Of a stretch of 64,000 nucleotides of DNA, positions 55,842-64,000 are shown piece after piece; the stretch's first letter is position 1; each line of letters begins with the position of its first letter. Both the position numbers and the translations under genes were made by a program. Origin of the DNA: Rhizobium sp. RU20A (GTDB lineage: Bacteria; Pseudomonadota; Alphaproteobacteria; Rhizobiales; Rhizobiaceae); NCBI RefSeq assembly GCF_900155885.1, contig NZ_FTMB01000003.1, positions 248,001-312,000 of the forward strand. The letters run 5' to 3'. A model generated the notes under the pieces. That model saw nothing but the letters and a program-made list of their open reading frames with translations. It ran no database searches and had not been told where the DNA came from.

Positions 55842-56828
55842 TTACATGCGATCGGCGACCTGGATGCCGGCCGGACCGAGAATGACGGCGATCAGCACCG
55901 GCAGGAAGAACAGGATCATCGGCACGGTCAGCTTCGGCGGCAGGGCGGCGGCCTTCTTTTCCGCCTCGTTCATGCGCTGATCTCGGCTTTCCTGGGCGAG
56001 AACGCGAAGGGCCGCAGCAATCGGTGTTCCGTAGCGATCGGCCTGGATCAGCGCCTGGGTGACTGCCTTGACCTCCTCAAGACCCGTGCGCTGGGCCAGA
56101 TTATCGAGCGCCGTGCGACGGTCGGGCAGGAACGACAGTTCCGCCATGGTCAGGATGAATTCCTCCGCCAGCTCCGTGGACTGGGACGCGATTTCGTCCG
56201 CAACACGCCGCATCGCAAGCTCCATGGAAATACCGGATTCGATACAGATCAGCATCAGGTCCAGCGCATCAGGCCAAGCCCGGCGAATGGATGTCTGGCG
56301 CTTGCTCCTGGCATTGGCGACAATGATATTGGGCAGGTAAAAGCCGAAATAGGCGAAGGCCATGACGGCGAACAAGCGGAAAGCGAACGGCTTTTCGGCG
56401 AGATAGCCGAGGAAGAAGACGTAGAAGGCGGCGATGGCGAGGAAGAGGAAAGGCAGCGCGAAGCGCGCAAAGAGAAAGGTGTTGAGCGCGCTCTGGGAGC
56501 GGTAGCCGGCCGTCTTCAGCCGGGCTGCCATGGCATCGTCCAACAAGGCCTTCTTCAGATTGAGGCGTTCGACGATCTGGCGCACGGAGCCGTTACCGGA
56601 CTTGTTTCGCAGGCTTCCCCTGTTGGCCAGGTGTTCGGCGGTGAGGCGCGCACGTTCGCGCGCCCGGATCGCTTCGCGTTCGGAGGCAACCGCCTTCATC
56701 CGCTTGTTGAGGTCGTCGCCGCCCAGAAACGGCGCGGCCACCGTCAGAACCGTGGCAAGAACAGCGACTGCGACCAGGATAGCCAGAAGCGCCTGCGGAT
56801 TGAGGATCGATGTAATCAGCGTTTCCAT
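55842..56828 (-). CDS. tadC: pilus assembly platform protein TadC
   Basis: A 328-residue inner-membrane protein of the type II secretion F family. An N-terminal helix (10-34) precedes a cytoplasmic segment, two helices near 115-160, the conserved PDALDLMLICIESGISMELAMRRVADE and a last pair of helices ending IAVILGPAGIQVADRM. With TadB it forms the platform that the ATPase CpaF drives. I chose the ATG before ETLITSILN; a 118-base gap separates it from tadB. Confidence 0.93.
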   Translation of the reverse strand: METLITSILNPQALLAILVAVAVLATVLTVAAPFLGGDDLNKRMKAVASEREAIRARERARLTAEHLANRGSLRNKSGNGSVRQIVERLNLKKALLDDAMAARLKTAGYRSQSALNTFLFARFALPFLFLAIAAFYVFFLGYLAEKPFAFRLFAVMAFAYFGFYLPNIIVANARSKRQTSIRRAWPDALDLMLICIESGISMELAMRRVADEIASQSTELAEEFILTMAELSFLPDRRTALDNLAQRTGLEEVKAVTQALIQADRYGTPIAAALRVLAQESRDQRMNEAEKKAAALPPKLTVPMILFFLPVLIAVILGPAGIQVADRM

Positions 56829-56946
56829 GCTGCGCCGCCTTCCGGATGCCGTTGCGCATTTCCGAAACTTTGCGGAATTCCCCCGCTTGCGGAAATGCAT
56901 CGAAACAAAGTCGATGGAGATTGTGGCGAAGCGCCGTTCAATGTCC

Positions 56947-57957
56947 CTAGATGTCGAAGTTGATCATGTTGCGCATGACGAGAACGCCGATCCCCATCCA
57001 GACCGCGGAGCAGGCCAGGATCACGTGGCCACGCCAATCGGTGAACAGGATCATGATGTAGCTGGGCGATGTCAGGTAGACGAGCGTGGCGACAATGAAC
57101 GGCAGGGCGCCGATGATGACCGCCGAGGCCTTGGCCTCCATCGACAGCGCCTGCACCTTCGCCTTCATCTTGCGGCGGTCGCGCAGAACCTTTGAAAGGT
57201 TTGACAGAGCTTCCGAGAGGTTGCCACCGGCCTGTGACTGGATGGCGATCACGATCGCGAAAAAGCTGATTTCCGGCAGCGGGATCGACTGGTACATGCG
57301 CGCACAGGCTTCGGGAATACTCATGCCGACCTGCTGCGATTCCACGACCTTGCGGAATTCGGTCTTGACGGGTTCGCGGCCTTCCGTGGCGATGAGCTTC
57401 AGTGCGTCGCTGAGCGGTAGGCCGGACTTGATGGAGCGGACCATCACATCCAGCGAGTTCGGAAACTCGTCGAGAAACTTCTTGCAGCGGCGTTTGAACA
57501 GAAAGGAAAGGACAAAACGCGGAGCGCCGAGCGCGCCGACGACAAATGTCCCTGCGGCAACCAGCAGGTCGTTCGACAAAATGAACACCGCGAGAAAAAT
57601 GCAAAGGCCGAGACCGCTGGAGGCCATGTAGAACTGCGGGACGGTCATCGGCACGTCCGCTCTCATCAACAGCGTCTTGGCGTCTTCTCTACGGCGTTTC
57701 GACTTCTCTTCCTGCTTTTTCTCCAGCTCCCGAAGGGAATCCTGAACGGATTTGCGCCGTTTTGAGAGTTCGGCGACCCGCTCGCGGGCGGCCTTGATCT
57801 TTGTGCGATCCGTTTCAGCCGTGCTGACCCGCCGCATCCGATTCTCGGCCTTCTTCTCCACCTCGAGCCGCGAGAACAGGAAGACATAGGCCATGCTGCC
57901 GGCGGCGACCGCGGCCAGCAGGACGATCATGAGAATGGCGGGGGATACTCCGAACAT
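56947..57957 (-). CDS. tadB: pilus assembly platform protein TadB
   Basis: A 336-residue inner-membrane protein of the same F family. An N-terminal helix (7-29) is followed by a highly charged coiled-coil-like segment (about 33-92, rich in Lys, Arg and Glu). The platform domain has FPNSLDVMVRSIKSGLPLSDALKLIATEG and PEISFFAIVIAIQSQAGGNLSEALSNL. Partner of TadC. Its ATG is four bases after the cpaF stop codon, so they are co-transcribed. Confidence 0.94.
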   Translation of the reverse strand: MFGVSPAILMIVLLAAVAAGSMAYVFLFSRLEVEKKAENRMRRVSTAETDRTKIKAARERVAELSKRRKSVQDSLRELEKKQEEKSKRRREDAKTLLMRADVPMTVPQFYMASSGLGLCIFLAVFILSNDLLVAAGTFVVGALGAPRFVLSFLFKRRCKKFLDEFPNSLDVMVRSIKSGLPLSDALKLIATEGREPVKTEFRKVVESQQVGMSIPEACARMYQSIPLPEISFFAIVIAIQSQAGGNLSEALSNLSKVLRDRRKMKAKVQALSMEAKASAVIIGALPFIVATLVYLTSPSYIMILFTDWRGHVILACSAVWMGIGVLVMRNMINFDI

Positions 57958-57961
57958 GGCG

Positions 57962-59440
57962 CTATTTCTTCTCCATCGCGTCGAGGATGGCCGCCAGGCG
58001 ACGATCCTCGTTGAAGTAGCGGGCACGGTCCCAGAAATGCGGTTTGCCAATGCCGGTGGAGACGTGCCGGCCGATGATGTTGCCCAGGGCGTCTTCGCCT
58101 TCGATCTCGTAGCGCATCAGGTCCTGGGTGATGATCACGTCACCTTCCATGCCGATGACTTCGGTGATGTGGGTGATGCGGCGCGAGCCGTCGCGCAGAC
58201 GTGAGGCCTGGATGATGACGTCGACGGACCCGGCAACGATCTCCCGGACCGTCTTGGCTGGCAGCGTATATCCGCCCATGGCGATCATCGATTCAACGCG
58301 GTTAAGGCATTCGCGCGGATTGTTCGAGTGGATCGTGCCCATCGAGCCATCGTGGCCGGTGTTCATGGCCTGCAGAAGGTCGAAGACCTCGGGGCCGCGG
58401 ACTTCGCCGACGATGATGCGTTCGGGGCGCATACGCAGGCAGTTCTTGATGAGATCGCGCATGGTGATCTCGCCTTCGCCCTCGATGTTCGGCGGACGCG
58501 TTTCGAGGCGCACGACATGGGGCTGCTGCAACTGAAGTTCGGCGGAGTCTTCGCAGGTGATGATGCGCTCGGTGCTGTCGATGTAACGCGTCAGGCAGTT
58601 GAGAAGCGTGGTCTTGCCCGAGCCCGTACCACCGGAGATGATGATGTTGCAGCGCACGCGGCCAATGATCTGAAGGAGTTCGGCGCCTTCCGGCGTGATC
58701 GAGCCGTACTTGACCAGCTGGTCTAGGGTCAGTTTGTCCTTCTTGAACTTACGAATGGTGAGCGCCGCGCCGTCAATGGCGAGCGGTGGGGCGATCACGT
58801 TGACGCGCGAGCCGTCGGGTAGGCGCGCATCGCAGATCGGGCTCGATTCATCGACGCGGCGGCCGACCTGGCTGACGATGCGCTGGCAGATGGACAGAAG
58901 CTGCGAGTTGTCGCGGAAACGGATTTCCGACTCGATCATCTTGCCGGAGACTTCGATAAAGGTCTGGCCGGCACCGTTGACCATGATATCGGCGATGTCG
59001 TCGCGGGCCAGAAGCGGCTCGAGGGGGCCATAGCCAAGCACGTCGTTGCAGATGTCATCGAGCAGTTCCTCCTGCTCGGAGATCGACATCGCGAAGTTCT
59101 TGATGGTGATGATATCGTTGACGATATCGCGGATTTCCTCTCGGGCGCTCTCGGTATCGAGCTTGGCAAGCTGCGACAAATCGATCGTGTCGATCAGCGC
59201 GGAGAAGACCTGCCCCTTGGTTTCGTAATACTGCTCGTTGCGGCTCTGGCGCCGGCGCGGTGCGGCCGCGGATGCTGCCTGAGCAGGGGCGAGCGAGGTC
59301 GTGGCCGGCACCGGCTCGCGCACCGCCTCGTGGGCGGGCGCGCTCACCCGCTCCGCCACCTTGGCCGTCGCCAGCGGCACGGACGCGACGACTGCGGGCG
59401 CGGTCTTGACGGGGCTATCGTTTCCTCGTTTGCCGAACAT
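57962..59440 (-). CDS. cpaF: pilus assembly ATPase CpaF (TadA)
   Basis: A 492-residue secretion ATPase of the GspE/VirB11 superfamily. A Pro/Ala-rich N-terminal 65 residues precede the N-domain (ETKGQVFSALIDTIDLSQL). Walker A is GGTGSGKTTLL (270-280), the Asp box lies in CEDSAELQLQQPHVVRLETRP, and Walker B RMRPERIIVGEVRGPE. It powers both extension and retraction of Flp pili. In the cpa order it sits between cpaE and tadB. Confidence 0.96.
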   Translation of the reverse strand: MFGKRGNDSPVKTAPAVVASVPLATAKVAERVSAPAHEAVREPVPATTSLAPAQAASAAAPRRRQSRNEQYYETKGQVFSALIDTIDLSQLAKLDTESAREEIRDIVNDIITIKNFAMSISEQEELLDDICNDVLGYGPLEPLLARDDIADIMVNGAGQTFIEVSGKMIESEIRFRDNSQLLSICQRIVSQVGRRVDESSPICDARLPDGSRVNVIAPPLAIDGAALTIRKFKKDKLTLDQLVKYGSITPEGAELLQIIGRVRCNIIISGGTGSGKTTLLNCLTRYIDSTERIITCEDSAELQLQQPHVVRLETRPPNIEGEGEITMRDLIKNCLRMRPERIIVGEVRGPEVFDLLQAMNTGHDGSMGTIHSNNPRECLNRVESMIAMGGYTLPAKTVREIVAGSVDVIIQASRLRDGSRRITHITEVIGMEGDVIITQDLMRYEIEGEDALGNIIGRHVSTGIGKPHFWDRARYFNEDRRLAAILDAMEKK

Positions 59441-59473
59441 GATCTTCTTCCAGCTTTCGTTGTCTGCCCGCTC

Positions 59474-60763
59474 TTACTTGCGGGCCAGCATGCCCAGAAC
59501 CTTGCCGAGACCCTGCTTTCGCGCCTTCTTGACCGTCGTCCGTCCGGTCAGGAGGTGCGCAAGCTGCGAGAAGGTTTCGGCGGCCGGCGCCTTCTTGTCG
59601 ACTTCGGCGACCATGCGACCGGAATTGGCGGCGCTGCCGAAGAGGGCCGCGTCGAACTGGAGGATGGCGCAAGGGTCCACTTCAAGCGACTTGCAGAAAT
59701 CGTCCACCGCGATTTCGGGCCGCTTCGGTACGCCCACCTGGTTCAGGACGAGGTGCGGCGGCTTATCGTTCTGGCGAAGGCGCTTGAGGCTATCGAAGAG
59801 GTTCTTCGCATTGCGCAGATTGGCGAGATCCGGCATGGCCGTGACCACGATCTCGTCGGCCTCGGCAAGCACGCGGCGTGTCCATTCCGACCAGACATGC
59901 GGGACGTCCAGAACCGCGACGGGTGCGCTGCGCTGCAGGATCTCCAGGATCGGGGCGAACGCGCCCGGCTCGATGTCATAGGCGCGGTCCAGCATGGAGG
60001 GTGCCGCCAGCATCGAGAGATGGTCCGAGCAGCGCGCCAGCAGACGGTCGAGGAAGACCTCATCGAGCCGTTCGGGCGAATAGACGGCTTCGGCGATGCC
60101 CTGGGCAGGATCCTGATCGAAGTCGATATTGGCCGTCCCGTAGGGAAGGTCGAGGTCGGCCAGAATGACGGCCGTCGAAAAAAGGCTGGAAATCCCCCAT
60201 GCGCAATTGTGCGCAACGGTGGACGATCCGCAGCCACCTTTTGCTCCGATGAAGGCAATGGAGCGGCCGAGCGGCTCGGTCTGCGGATCAATGAAGATGT
60301 TCGAGACGACCTGCAGGATGTCGGCGATGGAGACCGGGCCGACCAGATATTCGGAAATGCCGTTGCGGATCAGTTCGCGGTAGAGGCGAATGTCATTGTG
60401 CTTGGCGATGATGATGACCTTCGTGGAGGCATCGCAGACCTCGGCAAGCGGGGCAAGCTCGCCCAGAAGGTTTGCGGGATCGACGGAGGTCTCGAGGATG
60501 ATCAGGTTGGGTGTTGGCATCTGCGCGAACATGGCGGCGGCCGATGAAATCGTACCCTTGTTGCTGCGCAATGTGACCTTCGACATGCGCCTGTCACGGG
60601 CGCACTGGTCGAGAAGGTGAAGCATGCCCTCGCTCTCGCAGAAGGCATGGATAGAAATACGCGGCAGCGGCCGGACGATGTCCAGATCACCCGGACGGGT
60701 CGTATCGACGGCGATGCTGTCCCTGCGGACATCGTTGTCAATGGTATAGTCGATCGTGGTCAT
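59474..60763 (-). CDS. cpaE: pilus localisation ATPase-like protein CpaE (TadZ)
   Basis: A 429-residue protein. The N-terminal part (about 35-160) looks like a degenerate receiver domain. A MinD/ParA-type domain follows with a deviant P-loop, IAFIGAKGGCGSSTVAHN (169-186). The loop has Ser-Ser-Thr in place of the usual Lys-Thr/Ser, as in other CpaE/TadZ proteins. It places the pilus machine at a cell pole. I chose the ATG before TTIDYTIDN. It is between cpaD and cpaF. Confidence 0.92.
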   Translation of the reverse strand: MTTIDYTIDNDVRRDSIAVDTTRPGDLDIVRPLPRISIHAFCESEGMLHLLDQCARDRRMSKVTLRSNKGTISSAAAMFAQMPTPNLIILETSVDPANLLGELAPLAEVCDASTKVIIIAKHNDIRLYRELIRNGISEYLVGPVSIADILQVVSNIFIDPQTEPLGRSIAFIGAKGGCGSSTVAHNCAWGISSLFSTAVILADLDLPYGTANIDFDQDPAQGIAEAVYSPERLDEVFLDRLLARCSDHLSMLAAPSMLDRAYDIEPGAFAPILEILQRSAPVAVLDVPHVWSEWTRRVLAEADEIVVTAMPDLANLRNAKNLFDSLKRLRQNDKPPHLVLNQVGVPKRPEIAVDDFCKSLEVDPCAILQFDAALFGSAANSGRMVAEVDKKAPAAETFSQLAHLLTGRTTVKKARKQGLGKVLGMLARK

Positions 60764-60829
60764 CTTCTTTTCCTGCCGTTTCTCCGGCGCTGCGCGAAAG
60801 CGCAAGCACCCGCGCGCGCGCCGATGCCG

Positions 60830-61519
60830 CTAGTTCAATGCGGACCTTGTTCGGTAGTTGTTGATCACGAGGTTGCGTTGTTCGGCATCGACCGGTGACA
60901 TGACGCGCGGCCCGAGAAGATCTGTTGGATTGGCGACCTGGGCGGCGAGGTTCGATTGCGTAGCACAGCCGAAATTGTAGTAGTTCTGGTTCTGCTCCGT
61001 GCGCATTGCGAGGTCTTCCGGCCATTCGCCGCAGGGGCCCGCGCTCGCCTTGATGGCGGTGTATGACAGGCGTACGGGGGCGGCATCGCCATTGCTTTGC
61101 GCCTGGTAGCGCATCTCAACGATCCGGTTGGCAGGCACGCCACCGGAGGTCAGCGCAGCCCGGATGTCGCGGCGAATGCGCTGGACGGCATGAGAATTCG
61201 GCGCGCCCTCCGGCAGCATCACCTGCACCACGCCGGATGCCGTGTTGTGATAGTTGGACGCAAAGCCGCGGATCAGGTCACGGGTGGCGAGCGAGATTTG
61301 CGTGTCGCCTGACGAAACCGGGACGTCCAGCGTCGTTTCGCCCTCGGCCAGCACGATGGGATGGCGCGCCCGATAATCGTCCGGGACGGCGCCGGTCGAC
61401 AGACGGTCGGGCTTCGGCGCGCAGCCCGCAACAAGCGTGGTGGCGGCAACCGCTGCCAGGATGGCCGCCCAGGCCGGGGTCCGGCGCTTCCGGACGGTCT
61501 CGTTCAATGACATGCTCAT
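60830..61519 (-). CDS. cpaD: pilus assembly lipoprotein CpaD
   Basis: A 229-residue outer-membrane lipoprotein with a lipobox ending LVAGC (Cys33) after a basic N-terminus. CpaD-family features include DLIRGFASNYHNTASGVVQVMLPEG and the C-terminal GEWPEDLAMRTEQNQNYYNFGCATQSNLAAQVANPTDLLGPR. It assists the CpaC secretin. The chosen ATG has AGGA eight bases upstream. A GTG overlapping the cpaC stop codon (61537) is the alternative start. Confidence 0.92.
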   Translation of the reverse strand: MSMSLNETVRKRRTPAWAAILAAVAATTLVAGCAPKPDRLSTGAVPDDYRARHPIVLAEGETTLDVPVSSGDTQISLATRDLIRGFASNYHNTASGVVQVMLPEGAPNSHAVQRIRRDIRAALTSGGVPANRIVEMRYQAQSNGDAAPVRLSYTAIKASAGPCGEWPEDLAMRTEQNQNYYNFGCATQSNLAAQVANPTDLLGPRVMSPVDAEQRNLVINNYRTRSALN

Positions 61520-61533
61520 GGAGGCGATCCTGT

Positions 61534-63084
61534 TCACTTGTAGATGAAGCCGACATTGCCATGGTAGCGGCCGGCAGGCGGCGCCTGTTGCTCACGGCCA
61601 TAGAGGCGGTTGACCTGGCCAAGGAAGTAACCGGCCACATCGTTCGGGGCGCTGAAATTGTCGTCGGGGCGCGCGATCTGCGACCGCGAGACGGGGCGGA
61701 CGAGATAAGGCGTTGCGATGATGACGAGTTCTGTTTCGTTGCGGATGAAGTCCTTGGAGCGGAACAGCGCACCGAAGACCGGGATCTTGCTGACGCCCGG
61801 CAGGCCAGACATGGCCTGACGGATATTGTCCTGCACCAGGCCGGCAATCACGATCGAACCACCGGAGGGCAGCTCGACGCTGGTGGACGCCTCGCGCTTG
61901 CGGATCGACATGTAGGTCTGGCCGGGCACGTCACGCTGGGTGTTTCCGTTGACGACGGAGCCCTCGAAGGTCGGCTCGGAGACATTGGTCTCGATGTTGA
62001 GGCTGATGCGGCCGGGACCGAGCACGACCGGCTTGAAATTCAGCTGAATACCGTATTCGACCGTCTCACTGCCGCGCGTCAGCTGCCGCTCGCCGGTTTC
62101 GGAATTGACCGTGATTTCCTGGCTGTTGGGCAGGCGATACTCGCCGCCGACGGAGAACTTGGCTTGCTGGCCGGAAATGGCCGTCAGGCTCGGCTCAGCC
62201 AGCGTGCGCATGACGCCGGCCTGTTCCATCGCGTTGATGTAGGCCGAGATATCGACGCCGCCGAGCGCATGGCTGAAGCCGGAGGCCAGCGGGTTGATGG
62301 CATTACCGAGGTTGACCGGGTTGCGGAAGGCAATCACGTCGTCCGCACCCTGGCTGAGGGATCCGGAGAAGCCGAGCTGCTTCATCACCTGACGGCTGAC
62401 TTCGGCCACGGTGACCTTCAGCGTCACCTGGTCTTCGCCCTGGATCTTCAGCATGTTGACGATCTGCGACTGCTGGCGCGCTTCTGCGAAGATATCGCCG
62501 GTACCGCCGTCGGAGCCCGAGACGGTGATGCTGCGGGTGGTCGCCTCACCGCCCTTGATGAAGGCGCGGGCAAGGCTGACGGCAAGGGCGGCATCCTGCG
62601 GGGTCGCCACCGTGCCGCTCAGCACGATGTTGTCGGAGATGATCTCGACCTTGATGTCGGAGTCCGGCAGGAAGCGACGCAGGTTCGATTCAAGACCCGT
62701 GATGTCGCGCTCGATCTCGATTTCGAGGCTGACGATCTCCTGGCCGCCGGGACCGAAGACGAAGATGTTGGTCTGGCCGACCGTCTTGCCGAAAAGGTAG
62801 ATGCGCCGGGACGTGCGCGTCACGGCATCGGCGAGGGTCGGATCGGCAACGAGAATGTCGTGCGCGTCTTCCGGCAGATCGACCACGACGGCCTTGTTCA
62901 AGCCGACCTTGATGCGCTGGCGGGCGCCGGGGCCGGCCTCGGTGATGCGGACCAGCGAGTTTGCGGCTTCGGCCAGACGCAGTTCGAAACCCGGTATGGC
63001 GACGGGGCCGATGCCGGAAAAGCCGAGGCAGAAAGAGAGGCCGGCGGCGAGGAGAGTTCGGACATTTCGTGCGATGATGTTCAC
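61534..63084 (-). CDS. cpaC: pilus secretin CpaC (RcpA)
   Basis: A 516-residue outer-membrane secretin. A signal peptide (about 1-35) is followed by an N-terminal pilus-secretin domain (VVVDLPEDAHDILVADPTLADAV), a BON-like domain (IKVEIISDNIVLSGTV) and the type II/III secretin domain, with VELPSGGSIVIAGLVQDN and VPVFGALFRSKDFIRNETELVIIATPYLV. It forms the pore for the Flp pilus. The start is a GTG with GGAG seven bases upstream; an ATG-led frame extends upstream without similarity. Confidence 0.95.
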   Translation of the reverse strand: MNIIARNVRTLLAAGLSFCLGFSGIGPVAIPGFELRLAEAANSLVRITEAGPGARQRIKVGLNKAVVVDLPEDAHDILVADPTLADAVTRTSRRIYLFGKTVGQTNIFVFGPGGQEIVSLEIEIERDITGLESNLRRFLPDSDIKVEIISDNIVLSGTVATPQDAALAVSLARAFIKGGEATTRSITVSGSDGGTGDIFAEARQQSQIVNMLKIQGEDQVTLKVTVAEVSRQVMKQLGFSGSLSQGADDVIAFRNPVNLGNAINPLASGFSHALGGVDISAYINAMEQAGVMRTLAEPSLTAISGQQAKFSVGGEYRLPNSQEITVNSETGERQLTRGSETVEYGIQLNFKPVVLGPGRISLNIETNVSEPTFEGSVVNGNTQRDVPGQTYMSIRKREASTSVELPSGGSIVIAGLVQDNIRQAMSGLPGVSKIPVFGALFRSKDFIRNETELVIIATPYLVRPVSRSQIARPDDNFSAPNDVAGYFLGQVNRLYGREQQAPPAGRYHGNVGFIYK

Positions 63085-63100
63085 GGTCAGCTCCGCAGGC

Positions 63101-63931
63101 TTACTGCATCGAGGAGGTGGATGAGGCGCTTGGCGTGCCACCGGGTTGGGTCCGGACGATCGATCCGGATTTGATGATCTGGATGGCGGGCGCATCATCC
63201 CCGGTCAAAAGATAGTCGGCTGAAGCCGTATCGGGCTCCTGCGCATCCGCAACGCTTCTGAGGACGAGGGTGAGACGGTCGGCCATCTGCTGCGCGACGG
63301 CGATCACCTTGGATTGCGAGGGCGTGAGCTCCAGCGTTGCCGTGGTGCCGACCACGGCCTTTTGCCCGTCCTTGCCCTCTTCGATCTGCTGATCGATGGC
63401 GAGGACGCGGACGTTACTCAGCACGGTCTCGGTGGAGAACATGCCCGCTTCCGTCCCCTTGCGCACCATGATCACGTCGACCCGGTCGTTGGGAAGTATG
63501 AAGCCGCCGGCACCGGTCGCAACAGTGATTTCGGTCGCAACGGCCCGTTTGCCGGCAGGCAGCAGGGCGGAAAGCGTGCTGCCGGCGCCGTCGGCAATCT
63601 TTTCCTGACGGATCGGCTCGCCGGCAAAGAGCGGCAGGCGCACGATGACGCCATTGAGATCGGTGATGGCTTGCGGACGCGCTTCCTCGGTGATCAGGCC
63701 TTCGACGAGGCCGCTTTTCGGCCAGGAAATCCAGTGCATGGCGCTGGCATCAAGGCGGGAGCCGACCGGCAGGCCTTTGCTGGCAACGAGCACATTGGTG
63801 ACCGGCTCCTTCTCAACGACGGGTTCCGTCACGGCCGGCTGGTTCGATCCCGACAGGTTTATGGCCAGCAGGCCTGCCATGCCTGCCGACATGACGGCGA
63901 CAGCGAGGATGATGATGCGCACCGGTCTCAT
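63101..63931 (-). CDS. cpaB: pilus assembly protein CpaB (RcpC)
   Basis: A 276-residue protein with an N-terminal membrane helix (5-25) and a SAF domain (VLVASKGLPVGSRLDASAMHWISWP near 48-72). The RcpC/CpaB domain follows, with ATEITVATGAGGFILPNDRVDVIMVRK. It is thought to connect the secretin with the periplasm and peptidoglycan. A Ser-rich tail ends the protein. It is the first cpa gene in this window; pilA and cpaA probably lie beyond the right edge, upstream. Confidence 0.94.
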   Translation of the reverse strand: MRPVRIIILAVAVMSAGMAGLLAINLSGSNQPAVTEPVVEKEPVTNVLVASKGLPVGSRLDASAMHWISWPKSGLVEGLITEEARPQAITDLNGVIVRLPLFAGEPIRQEKIADGAGSTLSALLPAGKRAVATEITVATGAGGFILPNDRVDVIMVRKGTEAGMFSTETVLSNVRVLAIDQQIEEGKDGQKAVVGTTATLELTPSQSKVIAVAQQMADRLTLVLRSVADAQEPDTASADYLLTGDDAPAIQIIKSGSIVRTQPGGTPSASSTSSMQ

Positions 63932-64000
63932 GATCTTTTCCCGACGGACAGAATGTTCTTTCCGCAGGTTGATCAGGAATTGGTGTAATTATAGTTAACA

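Overview
The window looks like a chromosomal segment of an alphaproteobacterium of the Rhizobiaceae (Shinella, Ensifer, Rhizobium or Agrobacterium type). Reasons are the high G+C content, a small DUF1127 protein, a membrane-anchored cytochrome c beside kdsB and pheA, recF, dnaJ and dnaK close together, a full yejABEF transporter, and a cpa/tad pilus locus of alphaproteobacterial organisation. The family is a firm inference; genus cannot be settled by reading alone. Coding density is high. I saw no insertion sequence, integrase, prophage, CRISPR array or rRNA gene, and found one tRNA.

Layout. 0-5.2 kb: DUF1127 protein, pheA, kdsB, cytochrome c, an auxin-efflux-type carrier and an adenosine-kinase-like sugar kinase. 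5.2-11.3 kb: SH3-domain secreted protein, 2-hydroxyacid dehydrogenase, moeB/thiF-type enzyme, recF, dnaJ and a membrane acyltransferase. 11.4-19.2 kb: dnaK with a heat-shock-type promoter, a class A penicillin-binding protein, a flippase-like membrane protein, an M20 peptidase and a MarR regulator. 19.5-27.2 kb: polA, an EI24/CysZ-like protein, slyX, a BMP-family binding protein, msrA, a small membrane protein, tRNA-Ser(GGA) and an Lrp/AsnC regulator.

27.3-32.1 kb holds a two-component system (response regulator with sensor kinase) divergent from a small PepSY-like secreted protein and a cytochrome b561, followed by an EptA-type phosphoethanolamine transferase. 32.5-36.4 kb is a catabolic cassette (IclR regulator, SDR dehydrogenase, FAH-family hydrolase, L-fuconate dehydratase) that fits three consecutive steps of the non-phosphorylative L-fucose route. 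36.4-45 kb: nth, a DUF2244 protein, an Ada-like methyltransferase, a decayed intergenic palindromic element, then gpmA, dapB, an MsbA-like exporter and glk, followed by mgsA and mepA. 45.1-52 kb: yejABEF and a ghrA-like reductase. 52-54.7 kb: NlpC/P60 protein, MarR regulator and M17 aminopeptidase.

54.9-64 kb is a tad/cpa type IVc (Flp) pilus locus: tadD on the plus strand converging on tadC, tadB, cpaF, cpaE, cpaD, cpaC and cpaB on the minus strand. The pilin and prepilin peptidase genes would be expected just beyond the right edge.

Most of the window is ordinary core chromosome. I did not find a clearly undescribed system. The parts that best repay a second look are the two-component/PepSY/cytochrome b561/EptA cluster, the incomplete fuconate cassette, the acyltransferase between dnaK and dnaJ, two tandem perfect inverted repeats in front of polA, and the 21-bp coding repeat at the end of the cytochrome c gene.
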